Assembly: GCA_003506275.1 (NCBI GenBank)
Contig: DOBD01000161.1
Span: 6,312 to 12,246, forward strand
Origin: Bacteroidales bacterium
GTDB taxonomy: Bacteria; Bacteroidota; Bacteroidia; Bacteroidales; UBA1402
Length of the DNA: 5,935 nucleotides
Direction of reading: 5' to 3'
The notes beneath the pieces were generated by a model, which saw nothing but the letters and a program-made list of their open reading frames with translations, was not told the origin of the DNA and ran no database searches. Positions 1 to 5,017 of this stretch are shown one piece after another; the stretch's first letter is position 1, and every line of letters starts with the position of its first letter. The position numbers were made by a program, and so were the translations under genes.

Positions 1-2292
1 GTGATGGACCGTTGCTACGCCGATGTGCTCCTCCCGCTACCGTTGGAGGGAACCTTCACCTACTTGGTTCCTCCTGCTTTCCTGCCCACCTTGGCCGTGG
101 GCTGCCGGGTGCTTGTTCCCCTTGGTGCCAGCAAGCAGGTGACGGGGGTGGTCATGGCGCTGCACCACCAGACACCTGCATCTACCCGTGTCAAATCCCT
201 GATTGATTGTCTGGATGTTGAGCCTTTGCTCGGGCAGGAGACCTTGGCGTTTTGGACCTGGATAGCCGAGTACTATTGTTGTACGTTGGGTGAAGTGATG
301 AATGCCGCATTACCGGCCGGTCTCAAGCCGGCGGAGATGGATGCCGACAAATTGGATGGCGGAAAGGGGCGGATGGTCGACCGTGTGTACCCGGCAGCTG
401 CCTACGTTGATAAGCCGGAGGCTTTGCTGGAAGCCCTGCCTCAATTGGTAAGAGCTAAAAAACAGACGCAGTTGCTGAAGGATTTCGTGGCTTGCCTGTC
501 TTTAGCGCCTTCTTCCCTGCCGGACAACGAACAGGGAGTTGAAAAACGCAGGCTCCTGGAAGTCTCCAACGCTACAGGAGCGCAACTCAAGAACTTGGTT
601 GAAAAAGAACTGTTGGTCGTCAAGGCTGTCCCTGTCGACGTCTCCCCTGACCAGCTGTCCGTGCAGCCTCCCGCTACACTCAACGAAGCACAAACCAATG
701 CGTTGGATTCAATCAAGGAACAGTTCACACACCATGCTGTATGCTTGTTGCACGGGTACACCGCCTCGGGCAAGACAGAACTGTACATACACCTCATCAA
801 AACGTGCATCGACCAGGGACAACAAGCGTTGATGCTGGTGCCTGAAATTGCCTTGACCACGCAACTGGCCGAGCGACTCAAACGGGTGTTTGGCTCCGAC
901 CTGGGGGTGTATCATTCAGGTCTTGGCACCAGGGAGCGATTGGATGTCTGGCGACAGGTGGGACGTCAAGCTGGTTGCAAGGTGGTGCTGGGGGCCAGGT
1001 CGGCCGTGTTGCTCCCTTACCAAAACTTGGGCTTGGTCGTGGTGGACGAGGAGCACGACGCCAGTTATAAACAGCAAGACCCGGCACCACGCTATCACGC
1101 CCGCAACGCAGCCATGGTGTTGGCTGGCAGGCATGGTGCCAAGGTGTTATTGGGCACGGCAACTCCCTCCCTGGAAACCTACGCTCATTGTAAAGCCGGT
1201 CGTTACGGACTGACCGAGTTGTTTTTCCGTTATGCCGATGCCAGCCTGCCACGGGTGGAAGCAGTTGATACCAAGGATCTCAAGCGACGGAAAAAAATGA
1301 ATTCCCTGTTTTCGCCGCCGTTGTTGGAGGCCATGGAATCCGCGCTGGAGGATGGTGAACAAATCATTCTGTTTCAAAACCGCCGTGGATTTGCCCCCAT
1401 GGTTACCTGCAAAATCTGTGACTGGGTGCCTAAATGCCCCCATTGCGAGGTGGCACTCACGTACCATAAATACCACGGTCGTCTTACGTGTCATTACTGT
1501 GGTCACGAAGAATCCTTGCCGGAGCGTTGTCCTGCCTGTGGTGAACGCAAGCCTACCTCCGTAGGTTTTGGTACGGAACAAGTGGAGGATCTGGTACATG
1601 AGCGTTTTCCCGGTATTTCAACTGTCAGATTGGACACCGACACCACCCGTTCACCCGGCGCTTTTGTCCGGTTGCTGGATCGTTTTCAACGGGGAGAAGC
1701 CCAGGTGTTGATCGGTACGCAAATGGTATCCAAAGGGCTGGACTTCAGTCGGGTGAAAGTGGTGGGCATCCTGAACGCCGACCAAATGTTGTCATTTCCT
1801 GATTTCAGGGCCCATGAACGGGCTTTTCAGCTCATGGCCCAGGTAGGTGGTCGTGGTGGTCGGCGCGGTCGACAAGGACTGGTCATCCTTCAGACAGGAA
1901 GGCCGGAAAATCCAGTAATCCGTCACGTAGTAAGTCAGGACTACACGGCTTTCTTCAACGAAGAAATGGCCATCAGGCAACTGTTTGGCTATCCTCCCTA
2001 CACCAGACTCATTCATCTATCATTCCGGCATATTGACCAGGAGGTGGTGCGACAGGCTGCCTTTTTCTATGCCGAAGCTTGTCGTAAGCGGTTTGGGCAA
2101 AACCTGCTCGGTCCAGACCAGCCTCAGGTGGGACGTATCCGATCCCAATACCGTCAGTCCTTGTTACTGAAGGTGGGGATGGACACCTCGCCGTCTGAGG
2201 CGAAAGCGTATCTCATACAGCTAAAAGACCGTATGAAAGCCGAACCCCGTTTCAAATCAGTGCAATTGGTCTTTGATGTAGACCCTGTTTGA
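1..2292 (+). CDS. priA: Primosomal protein N' (PriA), replication restart helicase
   Basis: PriA is a superfamily 2 3'-to-5' DNA helicase. It recognises stalled or collapsed replication forks and starts reassembly of the primosome that reloads the replicative helicase. The 763-residue product has the full family layout. The N-terminal DNA-binding region (about 1-105) opens with a YADVLLPLPL stretch. Walker A is GYTASGKT (252-258 region), Walker B is DEEH (349-352), and motif III is GTATPS (385-390). Eight zinc-binding cysteines follow at 470, 473, 479, 482, 497, 500, 510 and 513. Next come GTQMVSKGLDF (572-582) and the arginine-finger motif QVGGRGGRRGR (614-624). The last motif is more glycine-rich than the usual QVAGRAGR but keeps both arginines. 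Length is close to the family norm. GTG at base 1 and ATG at base 4 are both possible starts. The ATG fits the family N-terminus better, and no upstream sequence is visible for a ribosome binding site. Confidence 0.96.
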   Translation: MMDRCYADVLLPLPLEGTFTYLVPPAFLPTLAVGCRVLVPLGASKQVTGVVMALHHQTPASTRVKSLIDCLDVEPLLGQETLAFWTWIAEYYCCTLGEVMNAALPAGLKPAEMDADKLDGGKGRMVDRVYPAAAYVDKPEALLEALPQLVRAKKQTQLLKDFVACLSLAPSSLPDNEQGVEKRRLLEVSNATGAQLKNLVEKELLVVKAVPVDVSPDQLSVQPPATLNEAQTNALDSIKEQFTHHAVCLLHGYTASGKTELYIHLIKTCIDQGQQALMLVPEIALTTQLAERLKRVFGSDLGVYHSGLGTRERLDVWRQVGRQAGCKVVLGARSAVLLPYQNLGLVVVDEEHDASYKQQDPAPRYHARNAAMVLAGRHGAKVLLGTATPSLETYAHCKAGRYGLTELFFRYADASLPRVEAVDTKDLKRRKKMNSLFSPPLLEAMESALEDGEQIILFQNRRGFAPMVTCKICDWVPKCPHCEVALTYHKYHGRLTCHYCGHEESLPERCPACGERKPTSVGFGTEQVEDLVHERFPGISTVRLDTDTTRSPGAFVRLLDRFQRGEAQVLIGTQMVSKGLDFSRVKVVGILNADQMLSFPDFRAHERAFQLMAQVGGRGGRRGRQGLVILQTGRPENPVIRHVVSQDYTAFFNEEMAIRQLFGYPPYTRLIHLSFRHIDQEVVRQAAFFYAEACRKRFGQNLLGPDQPQVGRIRSQYRQSLLLKVGMDTSPSEAKAYLIQLKDRMKAEPRFKSVQLVFDVDPV

Positions 2293-2315
2293 CACAGTGC
2301 CTGGTTGTTTCGACT

Positions 2316-2333
2316 GGCGTTACGCCTTTTTTT
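2316..2333 (+). terminator. Possible short intrinsic terminator after priA
   Basis: GGCG (2316-2319) and CGCC (2323-2326) can pair around a TTA loop, followed at once by seven T residues (2327-2333). The position, 23 bases past the priA stop and before the next promoter, fits a terminator. The stem is only four G-C pairs, so termination may be weak. The call rests on the hairpin and T-run alone. Confidence 0.42.
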
Positions 2334-2377
2334 CTGATAATTAACCGTGTCATAGGTGGTGAGAGGGGGTTTTTTCC

Positions 2378-2385
2378 TACTTTTG
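2378..2385 (+). promoter_or_regulatory. Bacteroidota-type -7 promoter element for the lipoprotein gene
   Basis: TACTTTTG matches the TAnnTTTG -7 consensus of the Bacteroidota housekeeping sigma factor at every fixed base. It lies in the gap between priA and the lipoprotein gene. It predicts transcription starting near 2390, giving a leader of about 30 bases before ATG 2421. No good TTTG or TTG -33 element is visible at the usual distance upstream, so the promoter may be weak or activated. The position also argues against a start upstream of 2421. Confidence 0.45.
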
Positions 2386-2420
2386 CATGGCTGATCCATT
2401 GGTGGATAGCCGTTAATCAT

Positions 2421-3617
2421 ATGCTTATGTTGCGCAACAGACGCCGTTTGAAAGAAATCCAGTGTTTGATGTTAGCCCTGGTCATGGGCTGGGTCTTCCA
2501 GGCTTGTGAAGAAGAAAAAGTCACCGTCACCCTCAAGACGTTCCATGTCGAACAGGTGACTGCGACGTCGGGATCCATCCGTTGTACCGTCGTCAATGAG
2601 GGTGGTACGCTACAGGAGGCCGGACTTTGCTTCTCGGCAACCAGCAACCTTCCTACCGTCACCAGCAGCCGATTCATACCTTCTGTGGGTTCATTGACCG
2701 ATTTCACAACCAGCCTGACCGGCTTGAGTGTCGATTCGACCTATCGCTTCAGGGCCTACGCCAGGGTTAACGATTCGGTGTATTACGGTACTGTCTATGC
2801 GTTCAAACCCACGACTCCGTTGGTCGACCTGGTTGCCATCGAAGGGGGTACCTTCAACATGGGGGCTACCCCCGAACAGGCCACATCGGCGGCAACCAAT
2901 GAATTTCCGGTACACGCCGTTACTTTGAGCAACTATCGAATCGGCAAATATGAAGTGACTACTTCCCAGTTTGCACAATTCCTGAACAGCCGGATGATCA
3001 ATAGCACCGCTTCTGGACCAGGATTTGATGGTTCGGTTTACAAATACATGGTAGTGACCACCAGAAACCTCTATTATGACCAGGATAAATCCCTTTGGCT
3101 ACCCGTCAGTGGATTGGAAAACCACCCGGTGACCAATGTCACCTGGTATGGAGCCAATGAATATTGCCGCTGGGCCGGAGGACATCTGCCCACGGAAGCA
3201 CAATGGGAGTACGCTGCCAGGGGTGGTCGTTCAGCGGCAGGCACGCTGTACAGTGGTGGGTCTGTGGCTGCAGATGTGGCCTGGTATTACGCAACGACCA
3301 AGGATCAGCCTGGTGTGGTTTATTTTGCCCAGCCGGTAGGAGGTAAACAACCCAATGAGCTGGGTTTGTACGACATGAGCGGCAATGTGTGGGAATGGTG
3401 CGCTGATTGGTATACGGCGTATACGGATCTGGCAAAACGTGATCCCATGGGCATCAATGATGTTGAAGCCGCCGAAGCCGGTGTGACACAAAAAGTCAGA
3501 CGCGGAGGCGGCTGGGCTGACACTCAGGCTGGAACGTTGAGGGTCAGTCACAGGGCAGCAAACACCAAAGCCTCTCAAGCTGGATCGGTCGGATTCAGGC
3601 TGGCAGCCAATGAATAA
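2421..3617 (+). CDS. Lipoprotein with fibronectin-like and FGE-like (SUMF1) domains
   Basis: The 398-residue product begins with a lipoprotein signal: basic NRRRLK (6-11), a hydrophobic core, and a lipobox ending FQAC with the lipidated cysteine at 29. EEEK follows the cysteine. Acidic residues here resemble the Bacteroidota surface-export signal, so exposure on the outer membrane surface is plausible. Residues about 38-133 look like a fibronectin-type beta domain (GLSVDSTYRFRAYA). Residues about 137-396 are an FGE-sulfatase/SUMF1 domain with IEGGTFNMG, YEVTTSQFAQFLN, HPVTNVTWYGANEYC, LPTEAQWEYAARGG, GLYDMSGNVWEWCADWY, VRRGGGW and GFRLA. There is no cysteine after residue 327, so the paired active-site cysteines of true formylglycine-generating enzyme are missing. 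A structural, ligand-binding or GldJ/GldK-like role is more likely than sulfatase activation. The frame is open back to 2289, but the signal peptide and promoter favour ATG 2421 (ATG 2427 is also possible). Confidence 0.85.
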   Translation: MLMLRNRRRLKEIQCLMLALVMGWVFQACEEEKVTVTLKTFHVEQVTATSGSIRCTVVNEGGTLQEAGLCFSATSNLPTVTSSRFIPSVGSLTDFTTSLTGLSVDSTYRFRAYARVNDSVYYGTVYAFKPTTPLVDLVAIEGGTFNMGATPEQATSAATNEFPVHAVTLSNYRIGKYEVTTSQFAQFLNSRMINSTASGPGFDGSVYKYMVVTTRNLYYDQDKSLWLPVSGLENHPVTNVTWYGANEYCRWAGGHLPTEAQWEYAARGGRSAAGTLYSGGSVAADVAWYYATTKDQPGVVYFAQPVGGKQPNELGLYDMSGNVWEWCADWYTAYTDLAKRDPMGINDVEAAEAGVTQKVRRGGGWADTQAGTLRVSHRAANTKASQAGSVGFRLAANE

Positions 3618-3661
3618 AGGGGAGAAGGTACGCGATATGCGATACAATGAATAGCGCGTGA

Positions 3662-3676
3662 ATCCGTTTAACGGAT
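3662..3676. repeat. Small palindrome over the HIT gene stop codon, between convergent genes
   Basis: ATCCGT (3662-3667) and ACGGAT (3671-3676) form a six-base-pair inverted repeat. Its three-base loop (3668-3670) is exactly the stop codon of the HIT gene. It lies between the ends of two convergent genes, where a shared terminator would be expected. Neither side has a T-run, so it is at best a weak or factor-assisted terminator, and chance is possible. The rest of the convergent gap (3618-3661) shows nothing stronger. Confidence 0.3.
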
Positions 3677-4066
3677 CATCGCCGAACGAATGGAGGCTGC
3701 AATGGCCTCCATTTCCGTTGGGTCCAGTTTGAGTTTGGGGTTGGAAAACAGCAAGTCCGACTCCCGCTGGATAGGTATCAGGTGAATGTGTGCATGTGGC
3801 ACCTCCAGGCCAATCACGGCCATGCCTATGCGCTTGCAAGGTAGCGTGGCCTTCATGGCGTCAGCCACGCGTTTGGCAAAAAGGTGCAGTCCGGCCAGGT
3901 CTTCATCGGCCAGGTCAAAGATGTAATCAACTTCTTGTTTGGGAATGACGAGGGTATGCCCTTTGGTCAAGGGGTTGATATCAAGAAAAGCGAAATAACG
4001 TTCGTCTTCAGCGATCTTGTAGCAAGGGATCTCTCCGGCGACGATGCGGCTGAAAATACTGGCCAT
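3668..4066 (-). CDS. HIT-family (HINT-like) nucleotide hydrolase
   Basis: Histidine-triad proteins are small cytoplasmic nucleotidyl hydrolases or transferases. HINT members cleave phosphoramidate bonds in adenosine 5'-phosphoramidates and related adducts. The 132-residue product is typical in length. It shows the N-terminal signature SIFSRIVAGEIPCYKIAED (3-21), then AFLDINPLTKGHTLVIPK (26-43), and the histidine triad VPHAHIHLIPI (89-99) with His91, His93 and His95, the last two flanking the catalytic centre. The cysteines of the common IFCKI motif are absent (Ser6 here). Leu87 stands where many HINT proteins have Gln in the GQxVxH motif, a modest deviation. The gene starts 9 bases after the greA stop on the same strand, so the two are probably co-transcribed. 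No Shine-Dalgarno sequence is visible in the gap (CACCCCACC), as is common in Bacteroidota. The exact substrate cannot be read from sequence. Confidence 0.93.
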   Translation of the reverse strand: MASIFSRIVAGEIPCYKIAEDERYFAFLDINPLTKGHTLVIPKQEVDYIFDLADEDLAGLHLFAKRVADAMKATLPCKRIGMAVIGLEVPHAHIHLIPIQRESDLLFSNPKLKLDPTEMEAIAASIRSAMIR

Positions 4067-4075
4067 GGTGGGGTG

Positions 4076-4558
4076 TTATTTAGCGAGTTCGATTTTTTGT
4101 ACTTGCAACGTCAGCACACCAGCCGGGACGGTGATGTCTACCACTTCTCCTTCACGCTTGCCAAGCAAGCCTTTGGCGATGGGGGTGCTGACGGAAATTT
4201 TCCGTTCCTTCAGGTTGGCTTCGGAATCGGATACGATGGTGTAATCAAATACCTGCTTGGTTTTCACGTTCAACAAGGTGACCGTGGTCAGAATCTGTAC
4301 GGTGTCGGTGTTGATGCGGCTTTCGTCGAGAATCCGGGCGTTGATGAACAATTCCTTGAGTTGGGAAATTTTCATCTCCAACATGCCTTGTGCCTCTTTG
4401 GCGGCATCGTATTCCGCGTTCTCGGAGAGGTCACCGAACTCCCTGGCCGCCTTTATCCTCTCCGCAACTTCTTTTCTCCTAACCAATTTCAACTGGTTCA
4501 GTTCTTCTTCCAGGTTCTTCTTGCCTTCCGGAGAGAGAAGCACCTCGCGATCTGCCAT
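4076..4558 (-). CDS. greA: Transcription elongation factor GreA
   Basis: GreA enters the secondary channel of RNA polymerase and stimulates cleavage of the 3' end of backtracked RNA, releasing arrested complexes. The 160-residue product matches the family in length and order. An N-terminal antiparallel coiled coil (about 8-77) carries the tip motif FGDLSENAEYDAAKEAQ (41-57). Asp43 and Glu46 correspond to the acidic residues that coordinate the catalytic magnesium (Asp41 and Glu44 in E. coli). The C-terminal FKBP-like domain (about 85-158) includes ISVSTPIAKGLLGK (121-134) and a VPAG turn (144-147). ATG 4558 is the only sensible start. A GGGAGG directly abuts it, too close for a normal ribosome binding site. 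It is first in a likely two-gene operon with the HIT hydrolase. Its upstream region has no TAnnTTTG promoter. The nearest promoter-like sequence is about 200 bases away (4761-4790). Confidence 0.96.
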   Translation of the reverse strand: MADREVLLSPEGKKNLEEELNQLKLVRRKEVAERIKAAREFGDLSENAEYDAAKEAQGMLEMKISQLKELFINARILDESRINTDTVQILTTVTLLNVKTKQVFDYTIVSDSEANLKERKISVSTPIAKGLLGKREGEVVDITVPAGVLTLQVQKIELAK

Positions 4559-4754
4559 CCTCCCGTATCTCTGCCTTTCCTAGAGAATTTACAGGGGTGC
4601 GGCGATGACGCAGCACCCGAATAAACGTGATTCAGTGTATGTCTGTGAGATCGGCTCTATTCTGCTGTGTTTGCCTACAATGTCTTCGCTCTTAGATAGA
4701 CAAAGACCGCTGCTCGCACGCTCTGCGGCAGTGGCCTTCCAACAATCGGGATCA
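4559..4754 (-). other. Candidate structured leader of greA or small RNA
   Basis: If the promoter at 4761-4790 is used, it would make a transcript starting near 4754 and running left into greA, with a leader of about 195 bases. Two adjacent inverted repeats could fold in that RNA. ACTGC-C-GC pairs with GC-A-GCGGT (4732-4706), and TTTGTCTA pairs with TAGGCAAA (4704-4670). Each contains one G-U wobble on the minus strand that would be an A-C mismatch in a plus-strand RNA, which mildly favours minus-strand transcription. A third hairpin lies at 4618-4595. There is no ATG on this strand, so an ATG-started leader peptide is excluded. No known riboswitch or ribosomal-protein leader was recognised. 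The call is inference from folding by eye. Confidence 0.28.
4595..4618. repeat. Nine-base-pair inverted repeat upstream of greA
   Basis: On the plus strand GGGTGC (4595-4600) and GCG (4602-4604) pair with CGC (4609-4611) and GCACCC (4613-4618). One G/A mismatch interrupts the stem and the loop is ATGA. The stem is strong and lies 37 bases before the greA start on the opposite strand. No T-run follows in either direction, so it does not look like an intrinsic terminator. It could be an RNA structure in the greA leader or an operator-like palindrome. Confidence 0.5.
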
Positions 4755-4760
4755 CGGGGG

Positions 4761-4790
4761 ATTATAATGCACGACTTCTCAGACAGTCAA
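4761..4790 (-). promoter_or_regulatory. Sigma70-type promoter pointing toward greA
   Basis: On the minus strand TTGACT (4790-4785) is followed after 18 bases by a perfect TATAAT (4766-4761). This matches 11 of 12 consensus bases with spacing one longer than ideal. Transcription would start near 4754 and run left. The next gene in that direction is greA, 202 bases from the -10 box. A classical E. coli-style promoter is unexpected in Bacteroidota DNA, whose main sigma factor prefers TAnnTTTG, and suggests that this stretch comes from another kind of bacterium. Confidence 0.5.
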
Positions 4791-4799
4791 GCGTTCGGT

Positions 4800-4832
4800 A
4801 GGAGCCGCCTTCGACGGCCACCAGGCGCTCCT
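4800..4832. repeat. Strong imperfect hairpin upstream of the leftward promoter
   Basis: AGGAGC (4800-4805) plus GCC (4807-4809) pairs with GGCGCTCCT (4824-4832), giving nine base pairs with a single bulged C at 4806 and a 14-base loop. An alternative inner fold pairs GCCG (4804-4807) with CGGC (4815-4818). The arrangement recalls REP-type intergenic palindromes, but that family assignment is only by look. No T-run follows on the minus strand. The element sits between the end of the AAR-like gene and the promoter at 4761-4790. Confidence 0.5.
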
Positions 4833-4862
4833 TCTTTCTCCGAAAGCGACCATTCTGTACAC

Positions 4863-4910
4863 CAGCATGGGAGTGCACGTAAGCCTCAGCATGGGAGTGC
4901 TCCTAAGCGG
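4863..4910 (+). repeat. Two tandem copies of a 24-base repeat unit
   Basis: CAGCATGGGAGTGC occurs at 4863-4876 and again at 4887-4900. Each is followed after three variable bases by TAAGC (4880-4884 and 4904-4908), giving an exact 24-base period. The first 14 bases are identical. The tails differ at a few positions. A third, inverted copy of the 14-mer lies 72 bases further right. The family was not recognised. Confidence 0.85.
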
Positions 4911-4972
4911 CGCTAACAGCAGAACCCGGCTAACCGAAGGCACGGCGCAACAAGTTGGCGGCGTCGCGTGGG

Positions 4973-4986
4973 GCACTCCCATGCTG
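4973..4986 (-). repeat. Inverted third copy of the 14-base repeat
   Basis: GCACTCCCATGCTG is the exact reverse complement of the 14-mer at 4863-4876 and 4887-4900. It could pair with either copy to form a long-looped stem. A 7-base part of the motif, GGAGTGC, also occurs at 5031-5037 inside the 3' end of the neighbouring gene. CTGCA at 4984-4988 and TGCAG at 5003-5007 form another small inverted repeat beside it. Confidence 0.85.
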
Positions 4987-5017
4987 CAGGTTCGCTGAGT
5001 TGTGCAGGGCGACCGGC

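Larger units (their letters stand above)
4559..5017. other. 459-base gene-free interval rich in hairpins and repeats
   Basis: No convincing gene is visible on either strand here. Reading leftwards from the AAR-like gene, it holds one inverted and two direct copies of a 14-base repeat (4863-4986), a strong hairpin (4800-4832), a sigma70-like promoter pointing left (4761-4790), and a region with several possible RNA hairpins (4595-4732) before greA. No tRNA or rRNA pattern was found. A 103-codon open frame crosses it on the plus strand (4605-4916) but has no recognisable domain, and its end simply encodes the repeats. This interval separates two parts of different codon composition and is where any assembly join or insertion border would lie. 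Confidence 0.6.

Noticed and set aside
2289..2294. TTGACA at the priA stop as a -35 box
   Set aside because: No acceptable -10 box lies about 17 bases downstream, and the host promoter type appears to be TAnnTTTG.
2289..2420. Upstream TTG start extending the lipoprotein by 44 residues
   Set aside because: The extension would bury the lipoprotein signal peptide, lies upstream of the predicted transcription start, and overlaps the priA stop and the candidate terminator.
3231..3839. A 202-codon minus-strand open frame opposite the end of the lipoprotein gene
   Set aside because: It overlaps the SUMF1-like coding region and the HIT gene and has no recognisable motif. It is a shadow frame.
3884..4624. 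A 246-codon open frame on the plus strand opposite the HIT and greA genes
   Set aside because: It is antisense to two clearly recognisable genes and has no known domain. It follows from the codon use of those genes.
4605..4916. A 103-codon open frame on the plus strand across the gene-free interval, with AGGGG seven bases before its ATG
   Set aside because: No domain or family resemblance is visible, the frame runs through hairpins and an opposite-strand promoter, and its C-terminus only encodes the tandem repeat. A chance frame is more likely, though a search of relatives could reopen this.
4863..4986. CRISPR array
   Set aside because: There are only two direct copies of a 14-base motif with a 10-base gap and one inverted copy. 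Repeat and spacer lengths do not fit and no cas gene is in view.
4900..4990. Integron attC-like site suggested by CGCTAAC and GGCTAAC
   Set aside because: The core sites do not match the RYYYAAC/GTTRRRY pattern in the required paired arrangement, and no cassette-like gene or integrase is present.
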